64,000 bases of DNA. Source: Euleptes europaea. Taxonomy: Eukaryota > Chordata > Lepidosauria > Squamata > Sphaerodactylidae. The translations under genes were made by a program, and so were the position numbers. Positions within the stretch are counted from its first letter, which is position 1. Each line of letters starts with the position of its first letter. A model generated the notes under the pieces. The model did not search any database and had not been told where the DNA came from. It saw nothing but the letters and a program-made list of their open reading frames with translations. The stretch is from positions 21,278,542-21,342,541 of the forward strand of contig NC_079322.1 in assembly GCF_029931775.1 (NCBI RefSeq), given 5' to 3'. Below, in pieces: positions 32,168-43,175 of this stretch.

Positions 32168-32445
32168 GAATGTAAGAACATAAGAAAGGCCATGCTGGAT
32201 CAGACCAAGGCCCATCAAGTCCAGCAGTCTGTTCACACAGTGGCCAACCAAGTGCCTCCAGGAAACCCACAAACAAGACGACTGCAGCAGCACTGTCCTG
32301 CCTGTGTTCCAAAGCCCCTAATATAATAGGCATGCTCCTCTGGGACTGTAGAGAATAGGTATGCATCATGACTAGTATCCTTTTTTACTAGTAGCTTTGA
32401 ATACCCCTCCCCTCTCCTTGGAAGGATGAGGGTCAGATCTACTGG
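32168..32445 (+). repeat. Interspersed reptile repeat (AAGAACATAAGAAAGGCCATGC)
   Basis: ACATAAGAAAGGCCATGCTG, GATCAGACCAAGGCCCATCA and AGTGGCCAACCAAGTGCCTC are typical of a widespread amniote repeat. I cannot name its class from the sequence alone. Confidence 0.6.
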
Positions 32446-32484
32446 TTCCAGTCTTTAATGGCTAGAGTAGAGGATTGTATTTAT

Positions 32485-32672
32485 TTATTTCTATATTTAT
32501 ACCCCACTTTTCTCCACAACAAGGACCCAGAGCAGCTTACAACATTGTTCTGCCCTCTGCCAGAGTGACTCCCCCATGGTCACCCAGTGAGCTTCCTTGG
32601 CAGAGTAGGGATTCAAACCTAGGTATTCCAGATCCTAGTCCAGCACTATCCACTACACCCCACTGCAATCAG
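32485..32672 (-). mobile_element. tRNA-derived SINE, diverged
   Basis: Minus strand: GTAGTGGATAGTGCTGGACT, GGTTTGAATCCCTACTCTGC, tail AAATATAGAAATAAATAA. Confidence 0.65.
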
Positions 32673-33668
32673 TACCACTACTGCCTCTTCCCATTTGTTG
32701 CTACAATACTTAAAGAGTTTTTGAGAAGTCATCGCCTGCTTTACTCCTTGGACTTCATCAAGGAGAGATTTCTCCACTCTTTCTTTCCCCTGCTTTCTAA
32801 ATTGTTCATGAACTCTGTTTTATAATTTCCATCAGTCCCAGACAGTCTATCTTTATTTTTGCCTTGTATTTTCAGTTTTATGGAATTATCTTTATTACGT
32901 GAATGTCTTGCCTATAAAAATGCACCCAGCATAACCAAAGCATGTTGTTGCCTTGGTGACTATATGGTGACCTTAAGAACGAATGCAACTAGTGTTTGAA
33001 TAATAGCCTGTAGAGTAATCTAAATCAAATGATCTGCAAAGCTAAACTTAAAGATTTTTCTGTTAGGAAAAGCTGCACAACCATGTGATTCAGGGGTATA
33101 AGCACAGGCTTTTCCTCTGAACAGTCAAAACTAGCTATATCCCTTCAACCATTCAGAATTATTGGAGGCAATTTCTGCATTCTTAGGGAGATAGTTCTGG
33201 CCTTTTCCTCTAACAATAAATCTGCTGGCAAAATAGCAGATTATGTTTAATGGGAAAAGCTTCTAAAATATCATCCTGAAGGTCAAGGCAGAAATGACGC
33301 AGGGGATCTGTAATTAGGATCGCCCACAGATTAAAAAAAAAAACAATTAGCAGCCTTACATAGATGCTTTGAAGGTACCATACCTGTCTCCCCCTCTCCC
33401 CGTGCAGCTATTTGCAACTTCAGGGGGTGATTTAAATCAATGGAAAAGGCATGGGAGGAAACCTTTCTTCTTGCTTTCACTGTGGCCTTTCCACAATATT
33501 CACATGGGGCAGTTAATTAGTTTAAAAAATAACACAGAGAAGGTCCTAATAGCACATCATGTCTAATTTGATCCCTGCCTGTATATTTTCCTTTCTAGGA
33601 CTAATAATGGCACAGGTGGGGGTGGGGGTGTCATTTTTTATTGGTGGAATTACCGGTATATGGGGCAG
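32673..33668. other. NME8-GPR141 interval, nothing recognised
   Basis: AT-rich with no clear gene, repeat end or RNA. Confidence 0.55.
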
Positions 33669-35401
33669 TAGGGTTGCCAACCTCCATGTGGTTTAAGATA
33701 ACAACAGCACAAAGGCTCAATATCTAACACCTGTTTTACCATAATGATAATTGCATATTCCACAAGAAAAATAGTGCAAAATAAAGTTACAGAAAGTCTT
33801 CACAATTCCAGACAACAAAATAAGTAGAAAAATAAATCTAACGCTTTCTCCTTTGCACTTCTAGGAGACTAATGTCGGGTTGCTTCACCAACAAGGCAGA
33901 GTTCCAAGGATATATGCTTCCATGGAATTCAATCATTTAACTTGTGAAATTAAGAAAATCGTTAGGCATCATTGGCATGTTTTATACAATATTCCGGGGT
34001 GCTCTCAACCACCACTGTTTGGGTTAAGAAAGACCCAATCATTCAGAAATTATTTGGTTAAAACCGACACAGTAACAAGTAAACAAGGAGTTAACATCAG
34101 CGGCCACCACAAATGTGGTGCATGCTCCGTTTGTGTCTATAGCTTACCGATCAAGGAAGTTAGTTCCTCTAGTTCCAATTTTAAGTTTAAGCTTAAACAA
34201 TTCACCAATTGTTTATCACAAAATGTTGTTTATGCCATTTTGTGCCCATGTTTTTTATGCCATCTTGTGCCCATGTTTTTTAATGTACATTGGGTCGACC
34301 TCTAGACAATTAAAACTACAGATCGGCAAACATAGGGCACGGATACGCTCTAAAACTATGGACTCGCCTCTGACAAGCCATTTTTTGCAAAAAGGACACT
34401 CAGACAACGATTTATTATTTTTCGCCTTATGGCAATACAAACCATGTCCTTACTGTTGTCAGGACACTGTTAAAATATTGCATAGACCGGAAATGAGATT
34501 TGTCTATCTCTTTAAAACAATGTCCCCTGCAGGTCTCAATAATGGATTTGACCTAGCATGTTTCCTTTGAGTAATTCTCCCTTTAAGAAACTCCCCCATT
34601 TAGATTAGCCCCAGCTGGTTGACTGCCTGTTTAATGAATTTAAACTATGGAAAACTAACAGTTCCTACCAGCCATCAGAAAGATAGAAGCACCCTGTGGG
34701 TCCACTGGTTATTGGATGGTAAGCCTTGATATAACTTTATTTTTAAAATATGTTGGATGTATTTGTATTTGTATACTCTTTGTGTGCAACTGGTCAGTAT
34801 GTTCCATGTTTTTTCAGAGGTCATTGTATCCTTTATTACAATATTTCTTATGCAATACGCAAGAAACAATACAGAAGGTCAACTGATGAAGCAAGTTTAT
34901 TGCAAAACGAGCACTGATCTGGAAGTGTCGTTTTGTTATTGTTGAACTTTGGACTATTGCATATGTACACGGGATTCCTTGGAACTCTGCCTTGTTGGTG
35001 AAGCAACCTGACGTTAGTCTCCTAGAAGTGCAAAGGAGAAAACGTTAGATTTATTTTTCTACTTATTTTGTTGTCTGGAATTGTGAAGACTTTCTGTAAC
35101 TTTATTTTGCCCTATTTTTCTTGTGGAATATGCAATTATCATTATGGTAAAACAGGTGTTAGATATTGAGCCTTTGTGCTGTTGTTATCTTAAACCTCCA
35201 GGTGGTAGCAGGAGATTTCCTGGGATTACAATTGATCTCCAGGCGACAGAGATCAGTTCACCTGGAGAAAATGGCTGCTTTGGAAGGCAGACTCTGAGGC
35301 ATTATACCCCACTGAAGTCCCTCCCTTTCCCAAACCCCACCCTCCTCAGGCTCCACTCCCAAGATCTCTAGGTATTTCCCAACCTGGAGCTGGCAGCCCT
35401 A
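33669..35401 (+). mobile_element. hAT MITE carrying PLE insertion 3
   Basis: Left end TAGGGTTGCCAACCTCCATG; right part from CCTCCAGGTGGTAGCAGGAG to CTGGCAGCCCTA. Interrupted at 33693. Confidence 0.93.
33693..35192 (+). mobile_element. Penelope-like element 3 with GIY-YIG remnant, inverted terminal repeats, in MITE site
   Basis: 1,500 bases flanked by AACCTCCATGTGGT (33679-33692) and AACCTCCAGGTGGT (35193-35206). TTAAGATAACAACAGCAC at the left is inverted at the right; arms are about 210-230 bases. Plus-strand coding text between about 33880 and 34570 has SFRNYLVKTDT, a Cys cluster (HHKCGACSVC), NVVYAILCPC and, in an overlapping frame, YIGSTSRQLKLQIGKHRARI followed by LTSHF..GHS. This order is that of the end of PLE reverse transcriptase plus GIY-YIG endonuclease. 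The frame is not continuous; the upstream reverse transcriptase is absent. Confidence 0.88.
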
Positions 35402-36108
35402 GGTAGAAAAGTTATACTCCTTTTTCTCCTTATATACTGGACCCTGATCCCAATCAGGTACCCAGATAGTTGCTACTTGCCTTTAAAAACCATGACCACG
35501 AATCTCCAGTATCTCATCCAGGTTGGCCATAAGACATATTACTTCTAATGCAAGCTGCACACTGCAGGCAGGTATGGCAGAACAATTGTTTGAGATCCAA
35601 GTGAGGCAGATCATAGAAACAGAAGTGTCCTTATATTTAGAAGCAACTGTAAGGATAAGTGGAAAGGGGCACACCTAATTCTGCAGAGTCAAAGAACATT
35701 CTGTGAAAAGAGATTCCTGACAGAGCTTCTGCTATTGCAGATGGGATGTCTAATAAGCCCTAGGATTTCACCTGAAAAAGTAGAAAGAGCTAAGATGCAT
35801 CATGTCAAGGGGAAAGGAATCCTTTGGTATCAGTGTTGAGGGCCTGATGAGAGACCTCTAGGTTCAGGGATGAACTAAGCTACAACCAGACCAGCAGTTA
35901 CCTATACCTAACACAGATTAAATAGACTGTCATTACCTCTGCTTCATTCCCAGTGCACATTCTATGGTAGCCTGACACACCTATGTGAGTTGTAATAACA
36001 TGGCACCATGGCTTGTGAAATAGAATCACATTTACCATGACGTTAATTCATCTACTGGCTCTTGTGACAATGGTCTCTTCTGCATTTAAGAAGGTTATGC
36101 ATGGAGCA
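35402..36108. other. NME8-GPR141 interval, nothing recognised
   Basis: No exon or repeat recognised; it would include sequence downstream of the GPR141 3' UTR. Confidence 0.5.
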
Positions 36109-36323
36109 TAGCGTTGCCAGCTCTGGTTTGGGAAATACCTGGAAATTTGGGGTTGGAGCTTGAGGAGGGTGGAGTTTAAGAAGGGGGGGAGCTCAACAGA
36201 GTATAATGCCAGAGTCCACCCTCCAAAGCAGCCATTTTCTCCAGGAGAACTGATCTTGGTCTTCAAGAGATCAACTGTAATAGTGGAAGATCTCCAGGTG
36301 CCACCTGGAAATTGGCAACCCTA
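36109..36323 (-). mobile_element. hAT MITE with target duplication ATGGAGC
   Basis: ATGGAGCA before and ATGGAGCT after; start TAGCGTTGCC, end GGCAACCCTA. Confidence 0.92.
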
Positions 36324-36507
36324 ATGGAGCTGAATACCACAGGGCTGCCTCTGATCTGTCGGCTAGAGGCTGTGTGGCTTCTCCCACACTAAAAATGTAC
36401 AGGGGATTAAAAAATGTAAAAATGTTCCAAAGTACGGGAGAATATTTGAAGAATACTGACGAGAGCTGGGGGGATGCCATTGTGCAGGAACAGGAAAGTC
36501 AGACTTT

Positions 36508-36600
36508 GGTCATTTATGCATGGGAGTTTTGCCTGAGGTTCGTTGCTGGCTGGACCCACACTTTCCTGTTGGAAAGCCCCTGAGCTTTGCAGTTCAAGTC
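36508..36600 (+). mobile_element. TIR element fragment (GGTCATTTATGCATGGGAG)
   Basis: Matches the inverted right end of the 9.86-10.66 kb element (TGCTGGCTGGACC and CACTTTCC). Confidence 0.65.
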
Positions 36601-36918
36601 CCTGGTGCTACTATATGCGAATGCAGTAAATCAGTATATAGATAAAGAGCCATAGACTTTTAGTTTTTCAATTTCCCTTTAATTATACATTTATCAATAT
36701 GGCACTTTTCACTTGTTCTTTTGAAACAGGAATAGTACCAAAATCTCTAATTGTGAAGTAGTTTGCTGTAACTGCTATGCAACATCCATGGAATGTAGTC
36801 AAGAATACATTTTTGTAGCTCTCCATGTCTAATGATGATGAGTCTGAAAATCCCTGAGCCATACACCATTCTCCTATCCAGCAGGAGGAGATGCTGTTGC
36901 TACATAGCAGACTGTTGT

Positions 36919-37860
36919 TTAGCAGCATGAAAAGACAATGCTATTTTGCCTCCAGAGCTGGCTTCCACTTAACACAAAGGACAACAAATCGAGGCAGCTG
37001 ACTGCAGTGGTACTCAAACAAAATTCATTGTATATCTCCAACTGAGAACCAGCCTCAAATTGCTGGATGTAATAAATCCGGAAAAAGTGATGAGGAAGGA
37101 AACAAAGAATTATGAACCATACAAAAATCAGACTTTTTAGCTGTGCCCGGAACTCTTGATGTGAACAAATGGATCCTGATAGCCTTTTTACCATTTTCAG
37201 AATGATGGACACTTGCAAGCCCAAAAGGGCACAAGTTATTACGATCACGGCAGCAATGACAGCATAGTTCAGTCCTTTCACTGAGTTGTTCTTTAGCTCC
37301 TGGTGAAATCTAAAACAGGTGGCATTGTCATAATGCCCTGTTTTGCTGTAGCAATGGAGGATGAGTGGCAGAGCAATCACAAAAGCCAGAATCCATATAG
37401 CCGCGCTGCTTGCCATAGCATGCAAGTTCCTATAGAACTCCAACTTATCTTTCCACTTGAAGAAAATAAGGCACCTGCTCACCAAAATAAACAGGTAGAA
37501 TAGAAAGGTGAGGTACATATGGATGTGTACCATTGCACTTGCAATTTTACAAAAGGATTGTCCAAAGACCCACTTGTCCATGATGTAGTAGTACAGTCGA
37601 AACGGCACAGTCACAAGGAAAAGGCTGTGAATCACCACCAGATTTATGACGGCTGTTGTGGTCACTGATAAAGTATTCATTTTCACTAGAAGAAATGATA
37701 TTTTGATGGCTCCACACACCCCTCCAATAAACACCACTGTGTATATTGTAATCAAGACGGCTTTCCAGATGCCGTTTGTTGGCTCCATGGGTTCAAAAGG
37801 TATGCTTAGAAAGCTTGTGTTCTCTTTAGCCAAAGTCTTAGAATTGCCTTCTGTCAAACA
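36919..37860 (-). CDS. GPR141: GPR141 main coding exon, orphan class A GPCR
   Basis: One open frame for a seven-helix receptor closely matching human GPR141: FLLVKMNT.SVTT.AVINLV in TM1-TM2, VPFRL in TM2, FCK..SAM.HIHMYLTFLFY in TM3, and CFLP..FFRIYY in TM6. TM3 and loop-2 cysteines (FGQSFCK, NATCFRF) are present for the usual disulfide. The DRY motif is replaced by SRC (human TRY) and NPxxY by a DLL-type segment, as in this subfamily. The frame opens with TGT TTG directly after a TTTCCCTAG acceptor, whose TAG is in frame. There is therefore no ATG at the frame start: either an upstream exon supplies the start, or translation begins at the internal ATG 37788-37786, giving about 289 residues. 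The NTS glycosylation site (ENTS) lies before that ATG and matches the human N-terminus, favouring an upstream coding exon. The gene is expressed mainly in myeloid cells in mammals (established knowledge). Confidence 0.95.
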   Translation of the reverse strand, partial: CLTEGNSKTLAKENTSFLSIPFEPMEPTNGIWKAVLITIYTVVFIGGVCGAIKISFLLVKMNTLSVTTTAVINLVVIHSLFLVTVPFRLYYYIMDKWVFGQSFCKIASAMVHIHMYLTFLFYLFILVSRCLIFFKWKDKLEFYRNLHAMASSAAIWILAFVIALPLILHCYSKTGHYDNATCFRFHQELKNNSVKGLNYAVIAAVIVITCALLGLQVSIILKMVKRLSGSICSHQEFRAQLKSLIFVWFIILCFLPHHFFRIYYIQQFEAGSQLEIYNEFCLSTTAVSCLDLLSFVLSGSQLWRQNSIVFSCC

Positions 37861-37963
37861 CTAGGGAAATAAACACACATCATTAGAGTTTTGGAAGTAT
37901 ACTTTGAAATGACAAATCTAAAAGTATATGGATCACTGCCTTTCCAAAGCAAACTATTAGAAT

Positions 37964-38130
37964 AGGGGTGTCAAACATAAGTCCCGAGGGCCAGATCTGC
38001 CCCTTTGAGAGCTCTTATCTGGCCCGAGAGCCAGCAGAGACCGCCACCGTCCCCCACTCTCAATCTGGGCTGGCGAGGCACAGCCCAACCAAGTCACTTT
38101 TATGTCATATCTGGCCCTTGTAAGAAAGTG
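37964..38130. mobile_element. hAT-like remnant (GGGGTGTCAAAC)
   Basis: AGGGGTGTCAAACATAAGTC and GGGCCAGATCTG are the typical start of a common vertebrate hAT repeat; a right end was not found. Confidence 0.5.
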
Positions 38131-38166
38131 GTCCCTCCCATTTTGTACATCAGCTGTCTCTCCCTC

Positions 38167-38384
38167 TATGGTTGCCAACCTCCAGGTGGGGCCTGGAGGT
38201 CTCTCAGAATTACAACTGGTCTCCAGACTCTAGAGATCAGTTCCTCTGGAGAAAATGGCTGCTCAGGAGGTTGAACTCTATGGCATTATACCCTCTGAGT
38301 ACCCTTCTCTCCCCAAACCCTGCCCTTCCCAGACTCCCCACCCAAAATCTCCAGGAATTTTCCAACCTGGAGCCAGTAACCCTC
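38167..38384 (+). mobile_element. hAT MITE, older copy
   Basis: ATGGTTGCCAACCTCCAGGT to GGAGCCAGTAACCCT. Confidence 0.85.
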
Positions 38385-38584
38385 CCTCCCCCTGACACAG
38401 AAACATTATGGGTAAGAAATTTAAGTTATTTTTCACCTCCGCTACAACGCTTTGCATTTTGAGAAACAGGAACAGCTGGAGTTAGGAACTAATGTGTTGA
38501 GGATGCTCTGTAGCTGTGTGCATGGGGAAGAGATTTACAGTGCTATCTTAAGCAGAGTTAACACTAAAAAATATTGTCGAAGGC

Positions 38585-38894
38585 TAGGGTTGCCAGCTCC
38601 GGGTTGGGAATTACCTGGAGATTTTTGGGGCAGAGCCTGAAGGGGGCGGGATTTGGAGAGGGGAGGGACTTCAACGGGACATAATGCCGTAGAATCCACC
38701 TGCCAAAGCGGCCATTTTCCCCCAGGGGAACTGATCTCTGTCGGCGGGAGGTCAGTTGCAATCCCAGGAGATCTCCAGCTACTACCTGGAGGTTGCCGAA
38801 AAATACGGAACGCTTCACGAATTTGCGTGTCATCCATTCGCAAACTCGTGAAGCGTTCCGTATTTTTCGGCACCACCTGGAGGTTGGCAACCCG
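38585..38894 (-). mobile_element. hAT MITE with palindrome insertion
   Basis: TAGGGTTGCCAGCTCCGGGT to GAGGTTGGCAACCC, interrupted by a 77-bp hairpin at 38795. Confidence 0.92.
38795..38871. repeat. 77-bp near-perfect palindrome in the MITE hot site
   Basis: 33-base arms (GCCGAAAAATACGGAACGCT... and its inverse) with one mismatch around an 11-base loop. Flanked by ACTACCTGGAGGTT (38781-38794) and ACCACCTGGAGGTT (38872-38885), i.e. the same 14-bp duplication as the PLE insertions. Confidence 0.95.
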
Positions 38895-39342
38895 GCTCCA
38901 GGCTCTCAGATCCGACAGAGGCCGAGGAGGGGGGCGGGAAATTCCTTCAGGCAGACAGGCCGCAGTCAAAATCGAATTAAATACATAAATTAAATAAAAG
39001 AGCTCTTTTGCATCAGAGGCTCTGTCAGGCAGCACCTCCAAGTTTCTCCCTTGAGAGCTGTCACAGCCAAGGATGGGGAAAGGTGCCATTTTTCGGGTTG
39101 GTGCTCGGCCGAAGCCTTTGAAAAAGAGCTCTTTTGAGCCTAGCTCTACCCAACCGTGCCTTCAGGGTAAATTGGTGACAGAAAGAGCCGGCAGTTCGGT
39201 CGTGCGATTTCCCCCAGGCAGCTAAGGCACAGAGAATGGGTGTTTATCAGCGCCATTTTAAAAACCGCAGTCAGCACAACCCTGAGGAGGCATTTGGGGC
39301 CATAGCGACAAAGTGGGCACCCAGAAACATTTTTTTTTTAAT

Positions 39343-39967
39343 ATTGTCGAAGGCTTTCACGGTCAGAGTTCATTGGTTCTTGTAGGTTATCCAGGCTGTG
39401 TGACCGTAGTCTTGGTATTTTCTTTCCTGACGTTTCGCCAGCAGCTGTGGCAGGCATCTTCAGAGGAGTAACACTGAAGGACAGTGTCTCTCAGGGTCAA
39501 GTGTGTAGGAAGAGTAATATATAGTCAGAAAGGGGTTGGGTTTGAGCTGAATCATTGTCCTGCAAAAAGTATCCAAGGTAATGTGCTAACCATTGTCCTG
39601 TAAGTATCCAGATAATGTGCTAATGAGGGTGTGGTATGTTAATATGGAACCATTGTATCCTGAATTAACACATTAACAGATCACCTCAGGATACAATGGT
39701 TCCATATTAACATTATTATTAGCACATTATCTTGATACTTACAGGACAATGATTAGCACATTACCTTTGATACTTTTTGCAGGACAATGATTCAGCTCAA
39801 ACCCAACCCCTTTCTGACTATATATTACTCTTCCTACACACTTGACACTGAGAGACACTGTCCTTCAGGGTTACTCCTCTGAAGATGCCTGCCACAGCTG
39901 CTGGCGAAACGTCAGGAAAGAAAATACCAAGAGCACGGTCACACAGCCCGGATAACTACAAGAACCA
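39343..39967. mobile_element. Penelope-like non-autonomous element with inverted repeats
   Basis: ATATTGTCGAAGGCTTTCAC begins a one-sided extension; GGTTCTTGTAGGTTATCC to GTAAACACT-like text is inverted at the right (GGATAACTACAAGAACC). Contains CTGACGTTTCGCCAGCAGC and its inverse. Same family as 5645-5876. Not in a MITE. Confidence 0.8.
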
Positions 39968-40278
39968 TTTTTAAAAAAAAATGCAGATTATTTTTCACTA
40001 GAATGACTATTGATGAGAGAATAACACTTCTCCTCAGCCTCAAGAATGAGGCGAGGGGGAAACACAGAGCAGCAATGGAGATCTTCCCTTTGCGGCGGCA
40101 AAAAGAGACCTGAGGGAGTAGCGCCCCTCCTGCTGGTCATGTGATCGTTTTGGCGGGAAAGCGCCAGAGGGAAGAGGGGCGCTCCTAGTCTACTAGGAAG
40201 CTTTGGGGATCTTTTCCCGCGGCTGGCCTGAGCGCACGCGGTCCCAATGTGGAACTGCACAGAAGCCACGACGATGAA

Positions 40279-40301
40279 TAGGGTTGCCAACCTCCAGGTA
40301 C
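40279..40301 (+). mobile_element. hAT MITE left end only
   Basis: TAGGGTTGCCAACCTCCAGG, then TACT, immediately followed by unrelated sequence at 40303. The remainder of the MITE was not found. Confidence 0.75.
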
Positions 40302-40302
40302 T

Positions 40303-40935
40303 AACCAATTATTCACCAATACTGTACACAGAATACTGGGCAAAACTAACAGTAAAGGGCTCAAAGATACTATTATAATAAACAGTTCAAACAAAACATA
40401 CAATGATATCACAAATAGTTTACTGTGAAACCACAACCAACTCTACAAATGTGTAATGTGAAAGGTGTTCTGATCTGTGTATAAACAAGTCAACATACAA
40501 ACATACATAATCTACTTAAGGTAAGTATTTACAAAAATTTTATTTCAGCCTTATTGGCTATTGTTCTGATCATGTATTTTCTCCATAGGTGTCTTCATAT
40601 GTCAACTTATATTGATGGAATATATCAGCATGGAATCTCATCCAATAAATTATGACAGCATGGGAGCGTTCTCCGGATTAACTATCATGCTTTCACCACA
40701 ATAGCGGCTTCTTCAGCCAATACTTGATGGTTCTTTTCTTAAATAAATTTCTTAAGGATCTCTACGCGCCGCAACGGCTGCTCTCTCATTAGAGACCTTC
40801 CAACCGTTGATTACCTTCTATCATAGTTAATCCGGAGAATGCTCCCATGCTGTCCTAATTTATTGGATGAGATTCCATGCTGATATATTTCATCAATATC
40901 AATTGACATATGGTAGTAGTGATATTAATACTGTA
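40303..40935. mobile_element. PLE-type element 4, at MITE site on its left
   Basis: Starts exactly after AACCTCCAGGTACT. Inverted arms at about 40601-40676 and 40830-40905 (ATCTCATCCAATAAATTATG and its inverse; TAATCCGGAGAATGCTCC). Right boundary unclear, and no second target copy was seen. Confidence 0.65.
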
Positions 40936-41205
40936 ATAGGTGAACTAATTATTATACTGTTCTTCCTGCATTGTCATTTGCCTTGATTCTCGGGAAGAAA
41001 GGTGGACTATAAAATAAGGAAGGAAGGAAAATTAAACTTCAGCTGGAAAATCGCTTCAGTGGGCAATTTCAGATGCCAGAGGTATACCAATGGTAAAGCA
41101 ATAGTGTGTCTGGTGAAGTTCCTGTCACATTTGAAGGGAGATAAAGGTGAGGAACGTGTGAGGGCATTCTAGCACAGGGAGTGTAAGAACAACTGTAAGA
41201 AAGCT

Positions 41206-41764
41206 ATGGTTCCTGCCTCAACGGGAGCCATGTTTGCTGACCGCGGTGGGAGGGAGTGGCCAGAGCGCTGGGAGCCGGGAGATAAAATGGCTGGCCGGCC
41301 AACATGTGCATTTGCGCACACTCGTCGGCTCGTGCCGGTCCTGCTCTCCCGGGCAACAGCTTCCCATCGGTTGGAGCCTGGGGCTCATAGCCAAGGGGGG
41401 CCTTGGGCAGGAGCGTGGAGGGGGCGGGGTTAGACCCCCGGCAGTATATAACAGGAGGCGCGCTCGCCTCCGGCTCACTCTGTTTTTTCGTTTGAAGACG
41501 GAAGCGAGCAAGGGGATATATATATAGAGAGAAAGCGGAGAATGCAGAGCGGACAAGCGAGAGAGAGGGTCGTTTGGGGCCGGCGGCTGGCGGCTCGCCG
41601 CCTCGGATGGGGGCAGGAGGGCAGCTTTGAGACAGCGGAGGGGGCTTTTCTCCCCCCTTTTTACCCCCCTCCGCCCCAGAAACAAACTTGCCGCTGCAAG
41701 AGGCTGGGTTCAGGACCCTGACAGGCTGGATCCGGCCCGCGGGCCCTAGTTTGAGGACCCCTGC
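41206..41764. mobile_element. GC-rich hAT remnant, right end (GAGGACCCCTG)
   Basis: Bases 41567-41764 match 45203-45399 closely (GGCCGGCGGCTGGCGG, GACAGCGGAGGGGGCTTTTC, CCCGCGGGCC, AGTTTGAGGACCCCTG). The upstream CpG-rich part has a TATA-like GTATATAACAG at about 41444 and no relative in the other copy. Confidence 0.65.
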
Positions 41765-42016
41765 CCTAGGGCCTCTGTTCATCTAAATCCAGCACTGTCT
41801 CCCTGTTATATTTTCCTCTCAGGGCACTCATGATCAAATGGTTACTTGTGGTCCAGTAATTTATAGTGCAATCCTAAACAGAGTAACTAATTTAGGATAG
41901 CAGTGTTAGTTTGCTACCCAAAAAAAAGAGTACCTTCTCCAACAGGATGGTTTAACTGTTTCCTTGCTATGAGAGAAAGGGTCAGCTGGCAGAGAACAGG
42001 AAGTAACTAATTTGAC

Positions 42017-42160
42017 TGGTGGAGAAAATGGCTGCTTTGGAAGGTGGACTCTGTCGCATTATACCGCATTGAAGTCCCTCCCCTCCCCCAAACCCTGCTC
42101 TCCTCAGGCTCCACCCCCAAAATCTCCAGGTGTTTCCCAACCTGGAGCTGGCAATCCTAA
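42017..42160 (+). mobile_element. hAT MITE 3' part
   Basis: GGAGAAAATGGCTGCTTTGG to GAGCTGGCAATCCTA. Confidence 0.85.
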
Positions 42161-42465
42161 AGTGCATTCATGTGCCATAGTTGATTCGGACAAAGCTTAA
42201 AGAATGCATCATTAAACAAGCACCATAAGATCACATTGCTCCTAGTAACAAATTGTTGAGCTAATCAGTGTGGTACAAGCCCCATTAAATACGGAGTTCT
42301 GTATCTAGAGGTAATAGGATATGTTCAGCTATGTGCCTTAATGTGGGTACTTCTTACCACATTGTGAAGACAATTGACTCAACGACGATCTAATTAAGAA
42401 TGTCTTCTTAAATGACTGCATACATTAGCAACTACTGGAACTTTTCAGGCTGATTGGTTTCTCTT

Positions 42466-43175
42466 GAAGACTAACAAATTTCTGTCAGGGTATGAGCTTT
42501 CGTGAGTCACAGCTCACTTCTTAAAGCAATCTTAAATTGCTTATCACCAAATTGGAAAAGAGCAAGAGTCTAGTAGCATCTTAAAGACTAACATAATTTC
42601 TGGTAGGGTATGAGCTTTTGTGAGTCACAGCTCACTTCTTCAGATACAGCTAGAATGTGAGTCCATTTGTCCTTAAGTAGAGAAGAGTGAATTCAGATCC
42701 CAATGGCAATAGCATGTAAATGTCAATAGCAGGTAAATGACAATTGCAGGAGTGATTGGATTAGGTGTGATATGCACAGAGGTAGCAGGCATGGAGAAAT
42801 CAGCATTGGTGATGAGACAGGAATTCTAGGTCTTTGTTCAATCCTGGAGAATGCATTGTCTTGAGCTTCATTATTAGTTATAATTCAACAGTCTCTCTTT
42901 CTAATCTCCCTTTGAAATCCCTTTGTAAGAGAACTGCTACTCTTAAATCATCAACTGAATGTCCTGGAAGGTTAAAATGTCCCCCCACTGGTTTTTGAAT
43001 GTTGTGGTTTCTGATGTAAGACTTAGGTTCACTTAATCTTTGTTGCAGGGACTGGTCTGTTACTCCAATGTAGATAATTTTGCCAGAACATTTTGCCAGA
43101 AATTTTGTTAGTCTTGAAGGTGCTACTGGACTTTTGCTCTTTTCTGCCGCCACAGACAAACACGGCTACCCACCG
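42466..43175 (-). mobile_element. Penelope-like element with GIY-YIG fragment, 11-bp target duplication
   Basis: TGGTTTCTCTT at 42455-42465 and 43176-43186. The minus strand at 42878-43159 encodes SGKIIYIGVTDQSLQQRLSE and HFNLPGHSVDDLRV, a GIY-YIG endonuclease end. Terminal inverted pieces GACTAACA...TTTCTG with GTGAGTCACAGCTCACTTCT occur on the left. It lies outside any MITE, so this family does not share the site preference. Confidence 0.88.

Noticed and set aside
37855-37857. TTG as the GPR141 start codon
   Set aside because: Non-ATG start is unlikely; the TTG directly follows a splice acceptor, so the frame probably continues from an upstream exon or starts at 37788.
38535-39089. 184-residue minus-strand open frame
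   Set aside because: It reads through a MITE and its nested palindrome; the pieces are repeat sequence without a protein family.
41204-41782. 192-residue minus-strand open frame and overlapping ones
   Set aside because: GC-rich DNA gives long chance frames; several overlap in different frames and none resembles a known protein.
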